Below, piece after piece: positions 32,658-41,002 of a DNA stretch of 45,448 nucleotides. The DNA is from Alphaproteobacteria bacterium (GTDB taxonomy: Bacteria; Pseudomonadota; Alphaproteobacteria; Rs-D84): positions 1-45,448 of the forward strand of contig JAFVOS010000011.1 of NCBI GenBank assembly GCA_017505705.1. The letters run 5' to 3'. The number at the start of each line of letters is the position of its first letter. Position 1 is the first letter of the stretch. A program made the translations under genes and the position numbers. Under the pieces are notes generated by a model. That model searched no databases and was not told the DNA's origin. It saw only the letters and a program-made list of their open reading frames with translations.

Positions 32658-33985
32658 TGCCAAAACTGGACGTAAATCTTATTCGAAAAATATCGCACGA
32701 ACGTGGCGAACCCCAATGGTTAACCGACTGGCGCCTGGACGCATTTTCAAAATGGAAAAAGATGTCTGAACCACATTGGGCCGAATTCGATTACGCCCCA
32801 ATTGATTATGATGCGCTAAATTATTACAACGCCCCATCACCCATCGACAATTCAGACCTGGAACACATTTATGACAAAATGGGTCTGCCAGACAGTGAAA
32901 AAAAAGCCCTGATGGGCATGGCCACTGACACCGTAATCGACAGTCGTTCTGTACACACATCATATACAGACGAACTAAAAAAACATGGCATAATATTTTT
33001 GCCATTTTCTGATGCGGTTCAACAACACCCTGAACTTGTAAAAAAATACCTTGGTTCTGTTGTGCCATCCACCGACAACTTTTTTGCAGCACTAAATGCG
33101 GCTGTATTTTCAGATGGCACATTCGTGTACATACCACCAAACGTAAAATGTCCAATCGATTTAGCCAGTTATTTCAGAATCGAAACTGCAAAAATCGGGC
33201 AATTTGAACGCACCTTAATCATAACTGACAAAAATTCAGAACTAACCTATATGGAAGGGTGCAGTGCCCCCCGACGTCCTAATCACCAATTGCACAGCGG
33301 CGTTGTTGAAATCATCGCCCATGACAATGCAACTGTAAAATACGCCACTGTTCAAAACTGGTATTCTGGCAATTTTAAACAAGAAAAAAATATTGGTGGC
33401 ATATTAAATTTTGTCACCAAACGTGGCCGTTGCGACACAAATGCCAAACTATACTGGACCCAGGTTGAAATTGGATCCGCAATAACCTGGAAATACCCAT
33501 CCACCATTCTGTCTGGCGACAATGCGGTCAGCGATTTTTATTCACTGGCAATAACACGTGGTGGCCAGCTGGCAGACACCGGAACAAAAATGATTCACAT
33601 TGGCAACAATACCGTTTCAAATATAGTATCTTATGGCGTTGCCACCGATTCATCCCACCAAACATTTCGATCACTGGTATCTTTTAGTGGAACAAATTGC
33701 ACCAACGCATCTAAATGCGACACACGTATAATTGGCGCATCTGCCACAGCAAACACAATTCCACGCATAATTCACAACACCCCAAACAACAACCAAACAC
33801 ATGAGGCCACAACCGGCGCAATCGATCCAGACCAATTAAGATTCCTTGAAATGGCTGGCATTGATTCTGATTCTGCAATTGCATTAATCGTTGGTGCAAT
33901 GGCATCACCCGTTATATCACGATTACCAATGGAATTTTTGGTTGAATCAAAACAACTTATACAAATGGCATTATCAAAGGATTAA
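32657..33985 (+). CDS. sufB: Fe-S cluster assembly scaffold SufB
   Basis: This 442-residue SufB-family protein contains the beta-helix core with ASYFRIETAKIGQFERTLII, YMEGCSAPRRPNHQLHSGVVEI and KYATVQNWYSGN. Residues matching the E. coli SufB catalytic Cys405 and Glu434 by local alignment are kept: KCDTRIIGAS (about 353) and THEATTGAI (about 382). It is shorter than usual (about 480-495). It overlaps the upstream gene by one base and sufC starts 4 nt after its stop. Neither sufD, sufS, sufE nor sufU is adjacent. Confidence 0.88.
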   Translation: MPKLDVNLIRKISHERGEPQWLTDWRLDAFSKWKKMSEPHWAEFDYAPIDYDALNYYNAPSPIDNSDLEHIYDKMGLPDSEKKALMGMATDTVIDSRSVHTSYTDELKKHGIIFLPFSDAVQQHPELVKKYLGSVVPSTDNFFAALNAAVFSDGTFVYIPPNVKCPIDLASYFRIETAKIGQFERTLIITDKNSELTYMEGCSAPRRPNHQLHSGVVEIIAHDNATVKYATVQNWYSGNFKQEKNIGGILNFVTKRGRCDTNAKLYWTQVEIGSAITWKYPSTILSGDNAVSDFYSLAITRGGQLADTGTKMIHIGNNTVSNIVSYGVATDSSHQTFRSLVSFSGTNCTNASKCDTRIIGASATANTIPRIIHNTPNNNQTHEATTGAIDPDQLRFLEMAGIDSDSAIALIVGAMASPVISRLPMEFLVESKQLIQMALSKD

Positions 33986-33988
33986 AAA

Positions 33989-34666
33989 ATGCTAGAAATA
34001 AAAAACCTGTCCGTATCATTAAATGGCAAGAAATTGCTTTCAAATATCAATATAAATATACCCGAAAAATCACGTTGTTTATTATCTGGCCACAACGGTT
34101 CTGGCAAATCTACACTTGCACAAACAATCGCCGGAAATCCTGCGTACAGCGTCGATTCCGGTCATATAATTTTTGACGGCACAGACATTACAACAGAAAA
34201 CACAACAACACGTGCATTGCGTGGCATATTTCTTGGGGCACAAAACGTACCAGAAATACCAGGATTAACAGTACTAAGTTTTTTAAAACATTCATGTGCT
34301 GCGCACACACATTTTAATACCGGCCAGGAATTATCAATGGGCGAATTTTTACAAAAACTAAATGCCACATGCGAACAGTTGAATATACCCAGCCAATGGC
34401 TGAACAGATATGTGAACGTCGGTTTTTCTGGTGGTGAACGCAAACGCTTAATGTTGTTGCAAATGGTCATGACCCAACCACGTCTGGCAATTTTAGACGA
34501 ACCAGATTCTGGGGCAGACAATGAAACCAAAGACCTTATTGCAAGGACAATCCACGACATGCCGAATACAACATTTATAATAATATCACATCAGCCTGAT
34601 TTTACAGATCGCATAAACCCGACGCCTATAATCACTTTATCATCGGGACAAATTATGATAAAATAA
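33989..34666 (+). CDS. sufC: Fe-S cluster assembly ATPase SufC
   Basis: This 225-residue ABC ATPase powers conformational changes in the SufB scaffold. Walker A is SGHNGSGKST, the signature is FSGGERKRLMLLQMV and Walker B is LAILDEPDSGAD; the SufC-typical LDExDSGxD pattern is retained. FLGAQNVPEIPGLTVLSFL matches the SufC region after Walker A. It is about 20 residues shorter than typical. It lies directly after sufB and before a membrane-protein gene with a GGAGAG ribosome-binding site. Confidence 0.92.
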   Translation: MLEIKNLSVSLNGKKLLSNININIPEKSRCLLSGHNGSGKSTLAQTIAGNPAYSVDSGHIIFDGTDITTENTTTRALRGIFLGAQNVPEIPGLTVLSFLKHSCAAHTHFNTGQELSMGEFLQKLNATCEQLNIPSQWLNRYVNVGFSGGERKRLMLLQMVMTQPRLAILDEPDSGADNETKDLIARTIHDMPNTTFIIISHQPDFTDRINPTPIITLSSGQIMIK

Positions 34667-34687
34667 CCCCATACACAGGAGAGAAAT

Positions 34688-35536
34688 ATGCCAACAAAAA
34701 ACACACTTAAATCATGGTTATTAGGCACCCCCATATATTTTGCCATAACGTCATTTTTATTTATGATATTGGTAACCGTTCTATGCGGATTGTTCTTACC
34801 AGAAACATCTGCAACATTTACGACGATTGGGATACTGATTTCATTATCAACATTGGTGGCCGCCATCCTGTCTCTGCGTCGTCTGTCTGGTCACAAAATG
34901 GACCGAATCAGTTTTATTAACATACACAACGCTCAATCATTTATTATTATCGTCGCATCGGTATTATCTTTATTATGTGCAGTATTTATGACCCCGATAA
35001 AATTCTGGTTATTTTCATTACTTCAAACAAAAACTGGTGCTGTAATCTCAATAGTACTTGCGATAACACTGGTCCTAGTATCACTTTATGTCACAGGTGT
35101 GGCACTGTGTAATTTCTGGGCGAAATTCTGGCGTGCGATTGATATGAAGATTCCGACATGGAAAATAATATTATCCATCCCATTCGGTTTTACAATGACA
35201 TGGTTGCCTGGCTATTTCATTCCAGAAAAAACAACAAAAAAACCAACCATTAGCACAGATACAAAATGGTATAAAAAACTAACTGATTGGATTTTATCCA
35301 GTGCCAAAAATGCCGCCATTACATTTACAGCGTTGACGCTATTATCTGGCCTGGTCACAGGATTTTCATCTGTTCTGCTAACATTTACTTTTGCAATGCT
35401 GTTTGTAATCTGGGCATTACAATCAGGAATAAAAAAATTCACAACTAACATTGGTGGCACATACGCAAGTATTGCCGTCATAACAAACATTGTGATGATT
35501 TTATATTCTGGGATTACATTGTATTTAATTAACTAA
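34688..35536 (+). CDS. Polytopic membrane protein of unknown function
   Basis: This 282-residue protein has about seven to eight hydrophobic helices, for example FAITSFLFMILVTVLCGLF, FTTIGILISLSTLVAAIL, FIIIVASVLSLLCAVFM, VISIVLAITLVLVSLYV and ITFTALTLLSGLVTGFSSV. No catalytic or transport motif is recognised. It is packed between sufC and an AI-2E-type transporter gene in one apparent operon. The polar segment around residues 178-205 (PEKTTKKPTISTDTKWYKK) is the only long loop. Function cannot be assigned. Confidence 0.7.
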   Translation: MPTKNTLKSWLLGTPIYFAITSFLFMILVTVLCGLFLPETSATFTTIGILISLSTLVAAILSLRRLSGHKMDRISFINIHNAQSFIIIVASVLSLLCAVFMTPIKFWLFSLLQTKTGAVISIVLAITLVLVSLYVTGVALCNFWAKFWRAIDMKIPTWKIILSIPFGFTMTWLPGYFIPEKTTKKPTISTDTKWYKKLTDWILSSAKNAAITFTALTLLSGLVTGFSSVLLTFTFAMLFVIWALQSGIKKFTTNIGGTYASIAVITNIVMILYSGITLYLIN

Positions 35537-35554
35537 GAAAAAGGCAAAATACCA

Positions 35555-36598
35555 ATGAACACATTAATTGTTTTTGGTGCGTTAATATTTGTGCTATGGA
35601 TTGGTCGTTCTATATTCATTCCACTTCTGGTTGCAGCATTTTTGTGGTACCTTATCAACGCAATTTCTGACTATTTTAGACGCATATTTCCATGCTCTAC
35701 CCCCCAGACACGTCGTGAACGTATACTTGATTCAATATTTGACTGGACGGCACACATTGCTTCATTAATCACCATATGCGTTATCATATATATGTTCGCC
35801 ACCCAGGTAAAACCCATGTTCAGCGAACTGGTATCCGCCCTGCCTGCAATCCAAGAAAAACTTGTATCATTCGGCAATTATTTATCTGGATCTGTTGGTC
35901 TAAAATTCGACGCCAATATGATTCCCAACATAACCAAGGCCGCCGCCAACATTGGTGCATCTGCCGCTGGCTTTGCCACATCAATTGGCATGATTTTCGT
36001 CTATGTGATATTTATGTTTATTGAACAAAGCACATTTAACAAAAAATTCACCGCCATGATTCCCAACAAATCACGCGCCAAGAAAATGCACTACATAATC
36101 GACAGCATCGATAACAACATGAAAAAATATTTATTCATGAAAACCGTAATATCCGGCATCACTGGCATTGCATCATACATCTGGCTTCAGATGATTGGTT
36201 TGGAATTTGCGGGTGTCTGGGCATTTATCGTATTTATTACCAGTTATATTCCAACGATTGGTGCAATTGTGGCATGTTCACTGCCTATACTGTATTCATT
36301 TACAGTGGCACCTGGTTGGGAATTACCATTACTGACCGCTGGCGGTCTGATTGGATTACAGATATTATTTGGAAACATCATGGAACCAAAACTGATGGGA
36401 AAAAGTTTGAACCTGTCTACATTGGCAATATTAATAAACCTGGTTTTTTGGGGAATGATTTGGGGGATTGCTGGCATGTTTTTCAGTGTTCCAATCCTGG
36501 TCGGCGTGTATATTGTCACTGCACAATTTGATGCAACACGTTGGATTGCAATATTACTGTCTGCGGATGGAAAAATTCCAGATAAAAACGAAGATTAA
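35555..36598 (+). CDS. AI-2E family transporter (PerM-like)
   Basis: This 347-residue protein has around eight transmembrane helices and the family pattern: an N-terminal hairpin LIVFGALIFVLWIGRSIFIPLLVAAFLWYLI, a central soluble region (ELVSALPAIQEKLVSFGNYL), then FVYVIFMFIEQSTFNKKF and KKYLFMKTVISGITGIASYIWL. The C-terminal block includes FIVFITSYIPTIGAIVA and LMGKSLNLSTLAILINLVFWGMIWG. The family includes exporters of autoinducer-2 and Na+/H+ antiporters, so substrate is unknown. It is the last gene before a terminator in the sufBC operon. Confidence 0.9.
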   Translation: MNTLIVFGALIFVLWIGRSIFIPLLVAAFLWYLINAISDYFRRIFPCSTPQTRRERILDSIFDWTAHIASLITICVIIYMFATQVKPMFSELVSALPAIQEKLVSFGNYLSGSVGLKFDANMIPNITKAAANIGASAAGFATSIGMIFVYVIFMFIEQSTFNKKFTAMIPNKSRAKKMHYIIDSIDNNMKKYLFMKTVISGITGIASYIWLQMIGLEFAGVWAFIVFITSYIPTIGAIVACSLPILYSFTVAPGWELPLLTAGGLIGLQILFGNIMEPKLMGKSLNLSTLAILINLVFWGMIWGIAGMFFSVPILVGVYIVTAQFDATRWIAILLSADGKIPDKNED

Positions 36599-36606
36599 AA
36601 AATAAT

Positions 36607-36644
36607 CTATACGCATAAAAACCGGGCTTTTTTAAGCCCGGTTT
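36607..36644. terminator. CTATACGCAT motif plus intrinsic terminator overlapping ruvX end
   Basis: CTATACGCATAAAAACCG begins at 36607. AAACCGGGCTT (36619-36629) pairs with AAGCCCGGTTT (36634-36644) around TTTT. The 3' arm is inside the last codons of the convergent ruvX gene. Confidence 0.85.
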
Positions 36645-37078
36645 ATTAATGCAATTGCGTTTTCCAGTATCACACGTGCCGATTCTGAATCCAGTCTTTC
36701 CTTTATATCACAAACACGCACACGCCCCATTGATTCCTGGGCTGAAACAGATGTCAAATTTTCTTCAACCGTCACAATTGGCAAATCTGTCTTTTGCGAC
36801 AAAGCATTTATAAATTCACGAACCATTTGTGTTGTGTCAGATTCCGCACCATCTGGATACAGCGGCAACCCAACAACAACACCAACCGCCCGTTCATTGG
36901 TCGCCACACGTGCAATAATTGCGGCCACATCATCACCACGACCAATATTTATCGTTGGACGCACAAAAACAAACGTACGTGTTTCATCAGACACCGCCAC
37001 ACCAATACGACGTGCCCCCCAGTCAACACCAATTATGCGTCCCACACGTGGAAAACCCTTGAAATCTGGCAAAATCAT
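36632..37078 (-). CDS. ruvX: Holliday junction resolvase-like RuvX/YqgF
   Basis: This 148-residue RNase H-fold protein is implicated in 16S pre-rRNA 5' end processing and/or junction resolution. It shows the catalytic IIGVDWGARRIGVAVSD, the GVVVGLPLYPDG strand-loop, VEENLTSVSAQE and DSESARVILENAIAL at the end. Length is normal. It is divergent from gatC, an arrangement common in alphaproteobacteria. AAGGA precedes the ATG. Confidence 0.93.
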   Translation of the reverse strand: MILPDFKGFPRVGRIIGVDWGARRIGVAVSDETRTFVFVRPTINIGRGDDVAAIIARVATNERAVGVVVGLPLYPDGAESDTTQMVREFINALSQKTDLPIVTVEENLTSVSAQESMGRVRVCDIKERLDSESARVILENAIALINRA

Positions 37079-37115
37079 TGTATAATTCCTTTACTTTGTA
37101 AATATAGGATTGAAA

Positions 37116-37412
37116 ATGGCATTTAGCAAGCAACAATTACAAAAATTTGCAGATTTAATCAAAATCGAAATTACGGATGAAAAATTGTCTGAAATGAATA
37201 TCGATTCGGTTGTTGAATGGCTGGATAAATTGCAGCAAATTGACACAACCGGGGTTGAACCAATGCTAAACCCCGCGGAACACAAATTGCCACGTCGCAA
37301 CGACATTGTAACCGACGGCAATATTCGTGACTTGGTTTTGGCAAACACACCTGACAACGCTGGCACATCTCGTGGCTATTTCGCAGTACCAAAAGTTATG
37401 GACGGAGAGTAA
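37116..37412 (+). CDS. gatC: Asp/Glu-tRNA amidotransferase subunit GatC
   Basis: This 98-residue small subunit stabilises GatA in the complex that converts Glu-tRNA(Gln) or Asp-tRNA(Asn). Family features are MAFSKQQLQKFADLIKIEIT, VVEWLDKLQQIDTTGVEPML and the Pro/Asn stretch LPRRNDIVTDGNIRDLVLANTP. The start is the ATG at 37116 with AGGA 6 nt upstream; an earlier TTG lacks a ribosome-binding site. gatA starts 4 nt after its stop. Confidence 0.93.
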   Translation: MAFSKQQLQKFADLIKIEITDEKLSEMNIDSVVEWLDKLQQIDTTGVEPMLNPAEHKLPRRNDIVTDGNIRDLVLANTPDNAGTSRGYFAVPKVMDGE

Positions 37413-37416
37413 AAAT

Positions 37417-38883
37417 ATGATTAACCTGACCCTTACCGAAGCATTAAAGAAATTAAACAATGGCGAAATCAGCGCCGTTGAATTAACCCAGTGCTATCTT
37501 GATCGCATTGAAAAATATGGTGCGGATTTAAATTGCTATATCACCACGACACCGGAACGTGCGATGGCCGATGCGGCTGCATCTGATGCACGACGTGCTG
37601 CGGGCGATGCAAAATTATTGGATGGCATCCCCATTGCGATGAAGGATTTATTTGCCACACGCGGCATTCGCACAACCGCCGCATCACGCATGCTGGAAAA
37701 TTTTGTTCCAGAATATGAATCAACTGTTTCACAAAATTTAATTGATGCAGGCACTGTTTTATTGGGCAAAGCAAATCTGGACGAATTTGCAATGGGCACA
37801 TTTAGCAAGACCAGTTTCTTTGGCGCACCCGTCAACCCATGGCAAATGGAAAAACGTTTAACCGCGGGTGGTTCATCGGGCGGTTCAACATCTGCCGTTG
37901 CATCTGGATTGGCGATTGCTGCAACTGGTACCGATACAGGCGGTTCAATTCGTTTTCCGGCTGCAATCACCGGTATGGTTGGAATGAAACCAACATATGG
38001 CCTGTGTTCACGCTGGGGCTGTGTTGCATTTGCGTCGTCCCTTGATACACCGGGTCCAATTGCACGCACTGTTGACGATACAGCATTGCTGTTATCTGCA
38101 ATGGCGGGACACGACCCAAAAGATTCAACCAGCAGCAAACACGACTTTACATGCACCACACCACTGGAACCAATTTTGGGCGACGGCAAGAAATTACGTG
38201 TTGGCGTAATCAAAGAATTTAATAACGTTAAAATTTCAGATGATATGAAAACGTTATTTGAAAAACGCATCAGTGACCTGAAAACAATGGGCGCAGAAAT
38301 AGTAGAAGTTTCAATTCCAAACATCTTGGATGCATTGGCGGCATACTATATCATTGCCCCAGCCGAGGCTTCATCGAATCTCGCCCGTTATGACGGTATG
38401 CGTTATGGTCTGCGTGTCGAAGGTTCTGATTTAATCGATACATACAAAAAAACACGTGCCGCTGGCTTCGGGGACGAGGTTAAACGCCGCATGATTATCG
38501 GCACCGCCGTATTAAGCAGCCAATCTTATGATGTTTACTTTATGCAGGCCGCACGTGTTCGTCGCATGATATCGGACAGTTTTAATAAAGCATTCACAGA
38601 ATGTGACTTAATAATATGCCCATCCAGTGCCGGCACAGCGATGCCACTAGATTCTGGATTATCACCACTGGAATTCTATGCATTGGACTTGTTCACAGTT
38701 GCGATGAACCTGGCGGGGGTACCGGCATGCAGTGTCCCATGTGGTCTGGCACAAAACGGCCTGCCCCTGGGGATTCAGGTTGTGGGAAATCGCTTTGACG
38801 ATATGCGTGTTCTACAATTGGCAAAACATATTGAAACTGCGGCCGCAATTGACAACCGCCCAACAACAATTATGGGGAAATAA
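37417..38883 (+). CDS. gatA: Asp/Glu-tRNA amidotransferase subunit GatA
   Basis: This 488-residue amidase releases ammonia from glutamine for tRNA transamidation. The Ser-cisSer-Lys triad elements are visible: PIAMKDLFATRG (Lys), AGGSSGGSTSAVASGLA (cis-Ser) and TDTGGSIRFPAA (nucleophile Ser), then GMVGMKPTYGLCSRWG. The start at 37417 has GGAGAG, which overlaps the gatC stop. A frame open further upstream overlaps gatC and is not a real extension. gatB is downstream, with a tRNA gene inserted between them on the opposite strand. Confidence 0.95.
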   Translation: MINLTLTEALKKLNNGEISAVELTQCYLDRIEKYGADLNCYITTTPERAMADAAASDARRAAGDAKLLDGIPIAMKDLFATRGIRTTAASRMLENFVPEYESTVSQNLIDAGTVLLGKANLDEFAMGTFSKTSFFGAPVNPWQMEKRLTAGGSSGGSTSAVASGLAIAATGTDTGGSIRFPAAITGMVGMKPTYGLCSRWGCVAFASSLDTPGPIARTVDDTALLLSAMAGHDPKDSTSSKHDFTCTTPLEPILGDGKKLRVGVIKEFNNVKISDDMKTLFEKRISDLKTMGAEIVEVSIPNILDALAAYYIIAPAEASSNLARYDGMRYGLRVEGSDLIDTYKKTRAAGFGDEVKRRMIIGTAVLSSQSYDVYFMQAARVRRMISDSFNKAFTECDLIICPSSAGTAMPLDSGLSPLEFYALDLFTVAMNLAGVPACSVPCGLAQNGLPLGIQVVGNRFDDMRVLQLAKHIETAAAIDNRPTTIMGK

Positions 38884-38920
38884 AAAATGACCGTAAAAAC
38901 GGCCGCTCTTAGAAAGGAGA

Positions 38921-38996
38921 TGGTGGCTAGGGACGGAATCGAACCGCCGACACAGGGATTTTCAGTCCCTTGCTCTACCAACTGAGCTACCTAGCC
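38921..38996 (-). tRNA. tRNA-Phe (GAA)
   Basis: On the minus strand a 76-nt cloverleaf folds: acceptor GGCTAGG/CCTAGCC, D arm AGCTCAGTTGGTAGAGC, anticodon stem AGGGA/TCCCT with loop CTGAAAA (anticodon GAA), T loop TTCGATT, discriminator A and an encoded CCA end. It sits inside the gatA-gatB interval, antisense to the presumed gatCAB transcript. Confidence 0.95.
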
Positions 38997-39051
38997 AACG
39001 CGAGGTCAATAATAAGATACTAAAAATAAAAAAGCAAGGGAAAAAGACAAA

Positions 39052-40572
39052 ATGTTTACAATAAAAGGCAAAACATGTGATTGGGAACTGGTAATTGGAC
39101 TGGAAACACATATCGAAGTATTGTCCAATTCTAAATTATTCAGTGGCGCATCTGCTGACTATAATCCAACGGTTTCACCAAACACCCAGGTTTCAATGGT
39201 TGACGTTGCGATGCCTGGGATGCTGCCAGTATTAAATGAATACTGTGTTGAACAGGCAATCAAGTTCGGTTTGGGGATAAATGCAGAAATATCCCGCACC
39301 AGTCGTTTTGCACGTAAACAATATTTTTACCCTGACCTGCCCCAGGGATATCAAATTTCGCAACCTGCTGACGAAGCGCCCGTTGTTGGACGTGGCTGGG
39401 TTGAAATTATGGGTGATGACGGCAATCCTAAAAAGATTTTCATCGAACGTGCTCACTTGGAACAAGATGCTGGAAAATTAAAACATGATGTACACCCATC
39501 AAAATCATTTGCAGATTATAACCGTACCGGTGTTGCATTGTTGGAAATTGTGACGTTCCTGGACACAAAAAATCCAGAAAACAATTCTTATATCACATCC
39601 CCAGATGAAGCCGAACGTTATCTGCGTGAAATTCGTGAAATTGCACGTGCACTGGGGGTATCACGTGCAAACATGGAAGAAGGCTCTATGCGTGCCGATG
39701 TCAATGTATCGGTCCGTCCGGTGGGTTCAACCGAATTCCGCACCCGTACCGAAACAAAAAACATGGTATCATTCAAATTCATCAAGTCCGCTATTGAATA
39801 CGAGGCCCGTCGCCAAATCGAAATTTATGAAAACGGTGGCATCGTCACCCAGGATACAATGCGTTACAACCAGGGCGACGGCACAACATCTGTAATGCGC
39901 AGCAAAGAAGACGCACTGGATTATCGTTATTTCCCAGACCCTGATTTATTACCAATTGAAATCGACGACGAAACAATCGAACGCATCCGTCGCACCATGC
40001 CAGAATTACCATCTGCGACACGCACACGCTATACGCATGATTTCGGGCTGTCTGAATATGATGCGGCACGTTTGACCGAAACAACTGATATTTCCAAATG
40101 GTATGATACAGCCGTAAATGGCAACGCAACACGTGCCAAAGGCATTGCCAATTGGATGATAAGTGAATTATTCGCACATCCAGAAAATTGGGATGTAAAG
40201 AACGAAAAATCAGGCATCGTTGATGAAATGCGTATCATCACGCCATCTGATTTGGCCGAACTGGTTGATATGTTGGGCGAAAACACAATCAACGGTAAAC
40301 AGGCCAAAGAAATATTTATCAAAATGCTGGATGGTGAATCGGGCAGTCCACGTGAAATTGCTGATAAATTTGGCATGAAACAAATGACCGACACCGGCGC
40401 AATTGAAAGAATCATCGACGAAGTTATCGCCAACAACCCGTCCCAGGTTGAACAATATAAATCTGGCAAGGTGGGATTGCTGGGCTTCTTTGTCGGCAAT
40501 GTTATGAAGGCAACCGGCGGCACCGCCAACCCGGCTATTGTAAACGAAATATTGCGCAACAAACTGGCATAA
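39052..40572 (+). CDS. gatB: Asp/Glu-tRNA amidotransferase subunit GatB
   Basis: This 506-residue subunit recognises the misacylated tRNA and activates the substrate. Family motifs are WELVIGLETHIEVLSNSKLFS, ARKQYFYPDLPQGYQISQ, RTGVALLEIVTF, GSMRADVNVSVRP and the C-terminal YqeY-like tail MKQMTDTGAIERIIDEVIANN, GFFVGNVMKATGGTANPAIVNEIL. Full length. With GatC and GatA it indicates that Gln-tRNA and/or Asn-tRNA are made indirectly. A CTATACGCAT word occurs inside the gene at 40029-40038. Confidence 0.96.
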   Translation: MFTIKGKTCDWELVIGLETHIEVLSNSKLFSGASADYNPTVSPNTQVSMVDVAMPGMLPVLNEYCVEQAIKFGLGINAEISRTSRFARKQYFYPDLPQGYQISQPADEAPVVGRGWVEIMGDDGNPKKIFIERAHLEQDAGKLKHDVHPSKSFADYNRTGVALLEIVTFLDTKNPENNSYITSPDEAERYLREIREIARALGVSRANMEEGSMRADVNVSVRPVGSTEFRTRTETKNMVSFKFIKSAIEYEARRQIEIYENGGIVTQDTMRYNQGDGTTSVMRSKEDALDYRYFPDPDLLPIEIDDETIERIRRTMPELPSATRTRYTHDFGLSEYDAARLTETTDISKWYDTAVNGNATRAKGIANWMISELFAHPENWDVKNEKSGIVDEMRIITPSDLAELVDMLGENTINGKQAKEIFIKMLDGESGSPREIADKFGMKQMTDTGAIERIIDEVIANNPSQVEQYKSGKVGLLGFFVGNVMKATGGTANPAIVNEILRNKLA

Positions 40573-40575
40573 CAC

Positions 40576-40800
40576 ATGTCTATGACCATACGGGATCTAG
40601 GGCTTAAACTGATTGAACAAAGCGAGGTTGAAGTGTATTCAATGTTACACATCTTGAACGAAATGAAAACAGATGAAGCACGCGCCAAGGTACGCTCACG
40701 TGAACGTGAATACGCTGCCAAGAACGCTTGGCGCAATTGCAATACACAATATCGCCAAATCCAACACCAATTCAAACATACACATACAAAGAAAATATAA
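40576..40800 (+). CDS. Small helical protein of unknown function
   Basis: This 74-residue protein begins 4 nt after gatB. It is charged and predicted mostly helical (LGLKLIEQSEVEVYSMLHIL, DEARAKVRSREREYAAKNAW). There is no clear Shine-Dalgarno, so coupling to gatB is likely; an alternative ATG is two codons downstream. Codon use matches neighbouring genes, which supports it being real. No family is recognised. Confidence 0.55.
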   Translation: MSMTIRDLGLKLIEQSEVEVYSMLHILNEMKTDEARAKVRSREREYAAKNAWRNCNTQYRQIQHQFKHTHTKKI

Positions 40801-40814
40801 CAAAGGAGTATATC

Positions 40815-40997
40815 ATGGCAAAAAAAGACAGAATTAATGTAATTGTTGCAACAACAGACGCAATTTTAGGCACAACATACACAACACAACCTGTTGCTGT
40901 TATTCCCGAAGATATTGCAAAGGCACAAAAACAATATACAAAACTTAAAACACAACGAACATTCAAAGCACGCAGCGAACGCACAAAAAAGAAATAA
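40815..40997 (+). CDS. Small basic protein of unknown function
   Basis: This 60-residue protein has a strong AAAGGAG 6 nt before the ATG at 40815. The N-terminal half is hydrophobic and Thr-rich (RINVIVATTDAILGTTYTTQ) and the C-terminal half very basic (KLKTQRTFKARSERTKKK), which could bind RNA or the ribosome. It lies 5 nt before miaB in an apparent gatB-miaB operon. No family is recognised. Confidence 0.6.
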   Translation: MAKKDRINVIVATTDAILGTTYTTQPVAVIPEDIAKAQKQYTKLKTQRTFKARSERTKKK

Positions 40998-41002
40998 ATA
41001 AT

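Noticed and set aside
32657-33985. Loss of the catalytic Cys in SufB
   Set aside because: The second Cys of the usual GDKCGAHT segment is absent, but counting back from the HEATT Glu places the Cys405 equivalent in KCDTRIIG, which is retained.
38884-38910. Terminator for tRNA-Phe at the CCGT/ACGG hairpin
   Set aside because: Only four paired bases; not convincing though a T-rich stretch follows on the minus strand.
38775-38981. Open frame across the tRNA-Phe gene
   Set aside because: It spans the tRNA and the end of gatA antisense; the tRNA cloverleaf explains the sequence.
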